The translations under genes and the position numbers were made by a program. This document shows positions 35,817-42,046 of a stretch of 64,000 bases of DNA, in pieces (position 1 is the stretch's first letter; every line of letters starts with the position of its first letter). Source of the stretch: Methylobacterium dankookense (GTDB taxonomy: Bacteria; Pseudomonadota; Alphaproteobacteria; Rhizobiales; Beijerinckiaceae); assembly GCF_902141855.1 (NCBI RefSeq), contig NZ_CABFVH010000007.1:62001-126000 (forward strand), read 5' to 3'. The notes under the pieces are model-generated. The model was not told the DNA's origin and did no database searches. It worked only from the letters and a program-made list of their open reading frames with translations.

Positions 35817-36631
35817 AGCAGCATCTCCAGGGCTTCGGCGTCGTCGGCGGGGATCGCGGCGTGAGCCGGTCGCGCGACAGCCCGGCGGTTGGCGTCGTGG
35901 TAGATGGCGAAGGCGTTGTCGGCCGCGTTCCACAGGGCGGGTACCCAGGACCGCAACCGGCACCTCGGCATCTCGGCCGCATGGTGGGCCTCCCGCACGA
36001 TGGCGGCCGCCTCGGCGAGGGGGAGGCCAACGGCCCAGGCCGGCACCGGCCCGGAGCGAGCCCAGTGCTCCGGCACGACGAAGTCCGGGGTGTATTTCAG
36101 GAGATAGGCGACCGCCTCCGCGATCTTCTCGTCGGCCTGCTCCCTCGCCTTCCGATCGAGCGTTGCCGCGAGCTTCGCGAGCCGGGCCTGCCTCCGGTCC
36201 TCGGCCGCCTGCTGCTCGGGCGGGAGGCCGCGGATCTGGCGCGCGTGCCGCCGGGCGCCCTCGCCCTCGACGACCCAGTGCAGGTCCTGGTGGACGAGCC
36301 GCCAGCCGCGGCCGCGGGCGGGATCGGTCACTTCCTCTACGAGCCCGAGACGCAGCGCGTAGTGGAGGTGGTTGCCAGTGTTGCGCCAGGCCACGTGCGG
36401 ACCGGCGAGCGCGTAGGAGCGGCGCGCGACGCGGGAGCCGTACGCGGTGACGGCCTCCTCGGGACCGAGCCAGTCGTGGCCCTTGAAGAGGCGCAGCACG
36501 TCCCTGTTCACGTAGGCGTTCCACGCCTGGTAGCGGTCGGGGCCGTAGCCGCCGAACGCGAGGGCCAGCTCGAAGGTCTCCAGCAAGGCGGCGCGCTCGC
36601 GCTCGATGGCGTCGTGGTCTTCCTGCGTCAC
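35813..36631 (-). CDS. Hypothetical protein
   Basis: This 272-residue protein is soluble and mostly helical. The N-terminal 100 residues (FGGYGPDRYQAWNAYVNRDV, ARRSYALAGPHVAWRNTGNH, LHYALRLGLVEEV) could be a winged-helix-like module. A basic helical segment follows (about 135-170), then a C-terminal part with Trp-Ala repeats. Family not recognised. It lies in the middle of the accessory minus-strand run, 10 bp after the 64-residue ORF with an SSB-like tip. Confidence 0.55.
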   Translation of the reverse strand: MTQEDHDAIERERAALLETFELALAFGGYGPDRYQAWNAYVNRDVLRLFKGHDWLGPEEAVTAYGSRVARRSYALAGPHVAWRNTGNHLHYALRLGLVEEVTDPARGRGWRLVHQDLHWVVEGEGARRHARQIRGLPPEQQAAEDRRQARLAKLAATLDRKAREQADEKIAEAVAYLLKYTPDFVVPEHWARSGPVPAWAVGLPLAEAAAIVREAHHAAEMPRCRLRSWVPALWNAADNAFAIYHDANRRAVARPAHAAIPADDAEALEMLL

Positions 36632-36641
36632 TGGGATCTCC

Positions 36642-36836
36642 TCAGAAGGGGCAGTCGTCGAGGATGGAGAAGCCCTCCGAAGCCAAGGACGGCAGCGGCG
36701 GGAAGGGGAGCTCGGGCTCGGCGTCGAGCTGCGGGTCGGGCTCGTCGGGACCGGGTCGCTGGGCGTCTCGGTCGTAGAGCTCGCGCTCTTCGTCGGGCGT
36801 GAGGCTGTCGAAGAAGTCGTCTTTCACGCGGCCCAT
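36642..36836 (-). CDS. Small acidic protein with SSB-like C-terminal tip
   Basis: The 64-residue ORF is acidic and proline-rich, beginning MGRVKDDFFDSLTPDEEREL, and ends SILDDCPF. This resembles the D-D-x-P-F tip with which bacterial SSB proteins recruit repair and replication partners. The gene immediately upstream encodes a second protein ending DPDNIPF. No OB-fold is present, so it is not an SSB. Function unknown; a decoy or adaptor for SSB partners is an inference from the tip only. Confidence 0.5.
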   Translation of the reverse strand: MGRVKDDFFDSLTPDEERELYDRDAQRPGPDEPDPQLDAEPELPFPPLPSLASEGFSILDDCPF

Positions 36837-36846
36837 GGCAGGCTCC

Positions 36847-37164
36847 TCAGAAGGGGATGTTGTCGGGGTCGAACGGCAGGGCCGGCCCGCGCGGGGCGGC
36901 CCGGACCGGCTCGGGCGGCAGGGCGGCGCGGCAGGCGTCCGGCATGACGCGGCAGGAGCGCGAGCAGAAGAAGGGGCCGCAATCGTCGAGGCCGACGTGG
37001 CCGCGGTACCGCTCGCCCGGCTGGATGCCCCGGCCGCTCGGGCACTCCTCGCAGGAGAGCCGCTTCCGGGCCGTGTGCTCGCGCGTGACGCCGCGGTCGG
37101 CGAAGGTCGGCTCGTCCTCGACCGGGCCGCCGTAGACCTCGCGCATGACCCACTGCGGGATCAT
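36847..37164 (-). CDS. Cysteine-rich small protein with SSB-like C-terminal tip
   Basis: The 105-residue protein has cysteines at LSCEECPSG, LDDCGPFFCSRSC and MPDACR, enough for a zinc ribbon (CxxC...CxxxxCxxxC), then a Pro-rich linker and the C-terminus PFDPDNIPF. The zinc-ribbon plus SSB-like tip is unusual. It starts with MIPQWVMREVYGG, overlaps the stop of the Cro-like regulator gene by four bases, and is followed 10 bp later by the 64-residue ORF. Family not recognised. Confidence 0.55.
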   Translation of the reverse strand: MIPQWVMREVYGGPVEDEPTFADRGVTREHTARKRLSCEECPSGRGIQPGERYRGHVGLDDCGPFFCSRSCRVMPDACRAALPPEPVRAAPRGPALPFDPDNIPF

Positions 37165-37415
37165 CGGCCGGCCTCCGGGGCCGGCACGTAGCTGACGATG
37201 CGCTGCAGGCGGAGCGCCCGCAGGACCGCCTCACCGGGCGCGCGGCGGCCGAGGCGGACGTCCGACACGTACGCTGGCGAGACCCCCGCCGCGGCCGCCC
37301 AGGCGCTCGCGCTTCCGGCGGCGCGGATTGCCTCCTCCAGCGCCGCGAGGGCGTCGACCGGCCCTCCGCTCTCCGCCGGCCGCGCCGGCGCCTCTTCGCT
37401 TACCCCGCCCGCCAC
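37161..37415 (-). CDS. Cro/CI-type helix-turn-helix regulator
   Basis: The 84-residue form starts at a GTG with GGAGGG six bases upstream. Residues 30-75 read SASAWAAAAGVSPAYVSDVR then LGRRAPGEAVLRALRL, a standard Cro/YdaS helix-turn-helix with the recognition helix in SPAYVSDVR. It is the first gene of the minus-strand accessory run and faces away from the 286-residue gene on the plus strand, the usual place for a phage or plasmid control protein. Direct repeats upstream of the divergent gene are candidate binding sites. Confidence 0.72.
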   Translation of the reverse strand: MAGGVSEEAPARPAESGGPVDALAALEEAIRAAGSASAWAAAAGVSPAYVSDVRLGRRAPGEAVLRALRLQRIVSYVPAPEAGR

Positions 37416-37586
37416 GATGCCCTCCGCCGCTCGCGATACGCGCCGTCGCGCATCCGCTTCGCAGCAAATGTCAGCGCGTCGCCGGTTTCCGTCAAGCACA
37501 GACCAAAACTTTTTTCAGTTCTCAGCACTACAGCATCAGGGGGTCGCCGGTCTTTGGCGCCGTCTCGATCCGGGAAACGAGCTTAA

Positions 37587-37620
37587 GAAAAGCGTTACAG
37601 TCCTTGAGAAACGCGTTACA
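37587..37620. promoter_or_regulatory. Direct-repeat operator candidate in divergent control region
   Basis: GAAAAGCGTTACA (37587-37599) and GAAACGCGTTACA (37608-37620) match at 12 of 13 positions and are 21 bp apart, two helical turns. They lie in the 313-bp gap (37416-37728) between the Cro-like regulator and the divergent gene, in a comparatively AT-rich stretch. Control by the Cro-like protein is inferred. Confidence 0.6.
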
Positions 37621-37728
37621 TGAATTTTATGCTTGCGGAATGCTTGGCACGGTGGGACCATTCGCCTGTCAGCGTATTCGCTGATCGGTCCAAGACGGCC
37701 CGCCACCCCCGGTTTCCTGAGAGGACCC

Positions 37729-38589
37729 ATGGCCCCGCCGATCACGTTCGGCACCGCGTGGCGCTGCGTCGGCGCCCACCGCCGGTACGGCAACGACCTG
37801 CCCCTCTGGCTCTGCGACGAGCCCCCCGCCGCCTACTCGGACGCCTACAAGCGCGCCCGGGGCATGCTCGTGGGCATCGGCTACTCGTGGACCGACCGCG
37901 GGCACAGCGAGCCCCGCCTCCTCGCCTGCTGGTGGGACCTAGGCGTCACCGTCGACGTCGCCGCCCTCCGCGTCGAGGTCGACCGCGTCGTCGCCGAGGC
38001 GGCCGCCGAGCGCGAGGCGAAGGCGGTTGCCGAGCAGGAGCGCCACGAGCGCGACGTCGCCCAAACCGAAATCGCCGCTCCCCCGATTCGCGCGGCCCTG
38101 CGCGCCCTCCTGCAGGAGCGGCCCTGGGCCCTGGGACGGTCCCTCGCCGAGGCCCGCGATCTCGCCGCCGCAGAGACCTGGACGTCGTGGGGTCTGCGCA
38201 GCGCCGAGCGCTATCTCTCGAACGCCGCGGGCAACATCCTCCGCGCGGAGGAGCGCCTCGGGCGGCCGGCCCCTGCCGCGTGGTTCGCCCGCGCGGCAGA
38301 CGAGGCGGTCCGGGTGGCGGCCCTGGAAGCCTGCCGCGCCCTCTCCGCCCGCGACGAAGACTGGGCCGCCGTCCAGAACGGCGAGGGCTGGTCGCAGGCG
38401 ACGACGTGGACGGGGCACGTCCTCAGCGAGCGCGAGAGCCTCGACCAGGGGCAGGCCGCTCACGCGCTCGGCTTGCTGCACGGGCATCGGCGGCAGCTCT
38501 CCGACGAGGCCTGCATCGCGTGCTTCGGCGAGGCCCCGGCGCGGCGCCGGCGGCCGGAGCCCGAGGAGCAGCCGGCCCTCGGCTTCTGA
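37729..38589 (+). CDS. Hypothetical protein
   Basis: The 286-residue protein starts MAPPITFGTAWRCVGAHRRY after a GAGAGGA site. The first 80 residues contain several Trp and Cys residues (LWLCDEPPAAYSDAYKRARG); a helical charged segment follows (about 85-130); and the C-terminal half is Ala/Arg-rich helix with WTSWGLRSAERYLSNAAGN. Family not recognised. It is transcribed away from the Cro-like regulator and followed after 49 bp by the next gene. Confidence 0.55.
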   Translation: MAPPITFGTAWRCVGAHRRYGNDLPLWLCDEPPAAYSDAYKRARGMLVGIGYSWTDRGHSEPRLLACWWDLGVTVDVAALRVEVDRVVAEAAAEREAKAVAEQERHERDVAQTEIAAPPIRAALRALLQERPWALGRSLAEARDLAAAETWTSWGLRSAERYLSNAAGNILRAEERLGRPAPAAWFARAADEAVRVAALEACRALSARDEDWAAVQNGEGWSQATTWTGHVLSERESLDQGQAAHALGLLHGHRRQLSDEACIACFGEAPARRRRPEPEEQPALGF

Positions 38590-38638
38590 CTTTCTGGCAC
38601 CCCCTCTTCAATCGCATCGGACACACGGGAGAACGGAC

Positions 38639-39466
38639 ATGACGAACTGGGCGAAGCGGATGGCCGAGTTGATCGCGGCCACGGTGAAGATGGTCCTGGC
38701 GGCGCTCGCGGCGCTCTTCGGGCTGGACAACCACGGCCTCGGCGCGGCGACGAAGCGCGCGGGTGCCGCGGCCCGCGCCGTCGCCTCCGGGACTGGCGAC
38801 GGCCTCGCCGCCGCCGGGCGCGCTGTCGGCCATGGGCTGACCGGGCCGCTCCGAGCGCTCGACCTGACCGCGTCCGCAGTGGGCCAGACCCTTGGCGCGA
38901 TGCTGCCGCAGGCGCCGGTGACCGCGAAGACCGTGGCCGACAGCGCCGTGGCGCGGGACGACAGCCGCACCCATCTCGTCGACCCCGAGCACCAGGCGGC
39001 GCGCGACGGCCTCGTCGCCGCCAGCCTCGTCGGGATCCGCGTGCAGGGCGCCGCCTCCTCGCTCCTGAGCCGCGGAGGTCCCCTCCATGCGATCCACGCC
39101 GACCATCTCACGCCCAACGTCAAGGCGTGGCTTGAGGAGCTGACGCCGGTCCAGCTGAAGGCCGTCATCGACGCCCCGGCCCATCTTCTCGACCGGCACA
39201 TCGGCGCCGACGCGCAGAGCGACCTCATCCCCGGCCTGCCGCGCGTGCTCTCGACGATGGCTCGGCTGGCGAAGGAAGCGACGGGCGCCAACGACATGGA
39301 CATGGAGGCCATGATCGCGAAGGCGAAGGCCAACCTGCGGGGCGATCGTGCCGCTGTCGCGGAGATGATGAAGCGAGGCCCCCGCCCTCCGCAGGAACCC
39401 GACGAGGGCGGTCAGGTCATCCCGATCCGCGGCCCGCGCCCCTCGCCCCGGCCGTCATTCGGCTAA
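38639..39466 (+). CDS. Hypothetical protein with N-terminal hydrophobic helix
   Basis: This 275-residue protein has an N-terminal amphipathic or membrane segment (IAATVKMVLAALAALFGL), a Gly/Ala-rich helical stretch, and a conserved-looking central part (NVKAWLEELTPVQLKAVIDA, HLLDRHIGADAQSDLIPGLP). The C-terminus is basic and proline-rich. Family not recognised. It is followed by a good intrinsic terminator at 39491-39527 and is probably the last gene of the two-gene plus-strand unit. Confidence 0.55.
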   Translation: MTNWAKRMAELIAATVKMVLAALAALFGLDNHGLGAATKRAGAAARAVASGTGDGLAAAGRAVGHGLTGPLRALDLTASAVGQTLGAMLPQAPVTAKTVADSAVARDDSRTHLVDPEHQAARDGLVAASLVGIRVQGAASSLLSRGGPLHAIHADHLTPNVKAWLEELTPVQLKAVIDAPAHLLDRHIGADAQSDLIPGLPRVLSTMARLAKEATGANDMDMEAMIAKAKANLRGDRAAVAEMMKRGPRPPQEPDEGGQVIPIRGPRPSPRPSFG

Positions 39467-39490
39467 GCCGGGGTCGCCCCTGAAACGACG

Positions 39491-39527
39491 AGGCCTGCGG
39501 GAGAGGATCCGGCGGGCCTTTCCTTTT
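39491..39527 (+). terminator. Rho-independent terminator
   Basis: Stem AGGCCTGC (39491-39498) pairs with GCGGGCCT (39512-39519), with one G-T pair, followed by TTCCTTTT. It sits 24 bp after the stop of the 275-residue gene and before the converging 39546 gene. Confidence 0.75.
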
Positions 39528-39545
39528 GGGGTGACCCGCGCCCGG

Positions 39546-39857
39546 TCAGACGCCGCAGACCTCGCGAAGGCCTTCGACGAGGCGGGTCTGCCGGGCGAGG
39601 AGCGCCTGGAGCTCGGCGATCTCCTGCCGGGCGAAGGCGAGCTCCGCCTGGGCCCTGGCGGCCCGGCGATTGGCGGCGGCCTGGTCGGCGCGGGCTTCCT
39701 CCAGGCGGTCGGCGAGGGTGAGGACCGAGTGCTTCTCGGCGCGCTGCTGGCGCCGGATCTCGCGCACGCCGTCCTGGATCGCGAGGTGCCCGAGGGCGAG
39801 CCCCACGCCGACGGTGCCGGCGGCCTCGAAGCCAACGTCGCGGGCGTGGTGTGTCAT
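39546..39857 (-). CDS. Small coiled-coil protein
   Basis: This 103-residue ORF, from the ATG at MTHHARDVGFEAAG, has a short Gly/Val-rich N-terminus and then a long heptad-bearing helix (about residues 35-98, with VLTLADRLEEARADQAAANR). A GGAG site precedes the ATG; an in-frame TTG five codons earlier is less likely. Family not recognised. Comparable small coiled-coil proteins occur in phage structural and lysis regions, but no such context is clear here. Confidence 0.5.
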   Translation of the reverse strand: MTHHARDVGFEAAGTVGVGLALGHLAIQDGVREIRRQQRAEKHSVLTLADRLEEARADQAAANRRAARAQAELAFARQEIAELQALLARQTRLVEGLREVCGV

Positions 39858-40233
39858 GGCGGGCGTCTCCAAGGGCGGGGCGATCTCTCCCCCTGAAGAT
39901 GGGCCTGGGCTCGAATCCGGGTCAAGAATCTGGGGAAGATGTCCACAATCGACGGTGATCGAAGTCCTGGCCTGTTGTGCCTTGCCCTGTGCGCCCGAAT
40001 CGAGCGCACGTCGGGCCGACGTCGGGCCACATGCGCCTGCCGCCTCCGAAGGCCTCCGGGGACGCGATACCCGCGGGGCCCCTGTTGGGGACCGCCATCC
40101 GGACGGCGTCCGCTCGGAAATTCGTTTCAGTCTCTAGGAGTAACGGGGGGAGAGCCCCCTACACCGGATTTCAACGTCCCCGCCGGCGACCGGTGTGTTG
40201 GCCGTCGCAGAGGCCCGGGCGAGCCTCCCGGAC
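39858..40233. other. Intergenic region without a recognised gene
   Basis: About 375 bases of GC-rich sequence. Overlapping frames are Arg/Pro-rich and unsupported. The region immediately precedes the truncated phage-like gene fragment, so it may be decayed element DNA. Confidence 0.4.
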
Positions 40234-40494
40234 ATGGTCAACACGCGCATCAAACTCGACGTCAGCGCCCTGAGGCGGGCTGGGATCACGCGGGCGAAGG
40301 AGCTCCGAAGCGCCCTCGACGAGGCGGCCCTGTACTTGGCAGCCTCCGCCCGCAAGCGGCTGCGCGAGGTCGCGGCCGAGGTCTTCGATCGGCCGACGCA
40401 GTTCACGCTCGACGCGTTCCGGTACCGCAAGCTCCAGGGCGAGGCCCCGGCTCAGACGATGAAGAGCGGGATCGCGGCGCGCAGGTTCGCGTAG
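40234..40494 (+). pseudogene. Truncated phage tail-type protein (N-terminal fragment)
   Basis: The 86-residue fragment (MVNTRIKLDVSALRRAGITR start) includes EVFDRPTQFTLDAFRYRKLQ, a segment I recognise from phage minor tail or connector-region proteins (RPTxxTL pattern), which are normally longer. The frame then runs for about 15 residues of antisense ParB sequence and stops. Its 3' end overlaps the 3' end of a converging ParB-like fragment, so both appear cut by the same deletion. Confidence 0.55.
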
Positions 40495-40799
40495 GGCGCG
40501 ATGCGGTTGTCGGCCAGCACCAGCGCCGCGCGCTCCTGCTCGGACAGGCCGGTGACCCGGATGCACGGGACGCGGTCGAAGCCGAGCCGGCGCGCCGCGG
40601 CCATGCGCCCGTGGCCGGCGATGACGACGCCGTCCTCGTCCGCGAGGATCGGGTTAGTGAAGCCGAAGCGCTGGATCGCGGCCGCGAGCTGCGCGACCTG
40701 CTCGTCGGAATGGGTACGCGCGTTGCGGTCGTAGCCGCGCAGGGTGCGCACCTCGACGATCTCGATTGCTGCGTACCTCAAGGGATCGTCGGTGCGCAC
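40452..40799 (-). pseudogene. Truncated ParB-like nuclease-domain protein
   Basis: The 115-residue ORF, apparently starting at GTG, has the ParB/Srx N-terminal fold: EIVEVRTLRGYDRNARTHSD, AAIQRFGFTNPILADEDGVV, AGHGRMAAARRLG and ALVLADNRIA. Full-length relatives of this phage or plasmid type continue for hundreds of residues, often into a DNA methylase. Here the sequence becomes unrelated (YANLRAAIPLFIV) and stops. It is therefore probably a broken gene; whether the small domain is still made is unknown. Confidence 0.7.
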
Positions 40800-40942
40800 C
40801 TGTAAGTCCCTGAAAATTCACGGGGTACGCGGGGTGCGTACCCAAACCGATCTTGTGTGGGCCGCCGGGTCTCGGACCGCATGACCTGAAGGCCTTGCCC
40901 CCCCCCGGGGAGGGACCCGCCCCCGGGCCTCCCCGGCCCGGA

Positions 40943-41140
40943 TCACGCCTCGCCGCCCGCCTTCCGGGCCGTGGCCGACGTCTCGCGGCGGGCGCGCAGC
41001 AGGACGCGCAGATCCTCGCCGGGCTGGAAGCCCACCAGGATCGCCGTGCCGTGCCTGACGGCCTGAGCGACCGCCTGCGGGACGCGCTCGCCCCGGAGGT
41101 CAGAGGGTCGCACGATGACAGGGGTGCGCCGGTAGCCCAC
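40943..41140 (-). CDS. Small hypothetical protein
   Basis: A 65-residue ORF starting at GTG, basic at its end (LLRARRETSATARKAGGEA) and containing VPQAVAQAVRHGTAILVGFQ. Coding-like but without recognised family. It lies between the ParB-like fragment and the 113-residue ORF, all on the minus strand. Confidence 0.35.
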   Translation of the reverse strand: MGYRRTPVIVRPSDLRGERVPQAVAQAVRHGTAILVGFQPGEDLRVLLRARRETSATARKAGGEA

Positions 41141-41299
41141 GGGGTCGCTCCATCGCCTTGCCGGAAGGGGCGCCCGGTCGGGGGTCCGCCCCGGGCGCCT
41201 TGTCGGTTCCAGCGAGGGTCAGGCTCCCGGCCTGCCGTGCGACGGACAACACACCGCCCGGGGCCGGAGGGCGGGTCCGGTCCCGGGAGGGGCCTGGGG

Positions 41300-41641
41300 C
41301 TAGGCGACGGTGTCGCGCGAGATGCGGGCGAAGAGCGCCGGGACGGTCGCGGCGGGCAGGTACCCCCTGCGCTGCAGGGCATGAGCGGCCCGGCGGACCA
41401 AGCCCTCGACATGGACGCCGTGCGGGTGCGTCCGCCCCCCGGGGCCGCGGGCGCCGGTCAGGGGCGCGTCGCGGATGGCGTCGACGAGGGCGCGGTCGAG
41501 CTCTCTCGGATCCGGCAGCCCCGAGGCCTTGCGCTCCGCCCGCTCCCGGCGCTTGCGCTCGGCGTCCTCGCGCTTGCGCTCGTCCTCCACCGTGAGGGCG
41601 CGCCTGCGGTAAGTCGTGGGTGCGGATGCGATCTCGGACAT
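41300..41641 (-). CDS. Small basic hypothetical protein beside the replication region
   Basis: The 113-residue ORF begins MSEIASAPTTYRRRAL and has a highly charged helix, EDERKREDAERKRRERAERK (about residues 19-38), then LDRALVDAIRDAPL and a C-terminal helix ending FARISRDTVA. Family not recognised. It is transcribed divergently from the replication initiator gene, and its start lies 44 bp from the first palindromic repeat of the presumed origin, so it may share regulation with rep. Confidence 0.5.
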   Translation of the reverse strand: MSEIASAPTTYRRRALTVEDERKREDAERKRRERAERKASGLPDPRELDRALVDAIRDAPLTGARGPGGRTHPHGVHVEGLVRRAAHALQRRGYLPAATVPALFARISRDTVA

Positions 41642-42046
41642 GCCCGATCATGCCCCTCGGGGACGCAAGGATCGAGGCCGAGGCGGTGCAGATCTGCACC
41701 CCCGCCCCGGTGCCTCGGGACGTGCAGATCTTCACCACCGAACCCGCCCCTCGGCGTGAAGATTTGCACCACCTGAACCTATACCCACGCCCCGGTTTCC
41801 CTCTACGGACGGATCGGGAGACGGTGCAATTTCGCGCTACAATACTAATTGACGTGACCGTCATTCCCCGGCAGGGGCGGGCCAACCACCCCTCCACGCC
41901 CTCCGGTGTCCCTTTAGTTTAGTATTAGGGGATCGCAGACGCGCCCCGGTCAAGGCCCTCCAACCCCCTCTCCGCAGGGGGGAAGGGGCTTGTTCCTGCC
42001 ACGCCGGGTGCTACCCTCCGGTGGTGAAAATCTTCAAGCGATAGCC
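41642..42046. other. Candidate plasmid origin or initiator operator with palindromic repeats
   Basis: Related palindromic repeats of type GTGmAGATyTkCAC occur at 41685-41700 (perfect GGTGCAGATCTGCACC), 41722-41736, 41756-41770 and 42024-42038, with a half-site near 41823. The first three are spaced 36 and 34 bp apart; the last lies 9 bp before the rep ATG. AT-rich patches occur at about 41837-41850 and 41912-41930. The layout resembles iterons plus an autoregulatory site for the Rep_3-like initiator that follows. Confidence 0.7.

Noticed and set aside
41849..41854. TTGACG as a -35 for rep
   Set aside because: No acceptable -10 hexamer at a 16-18 bp spacing.
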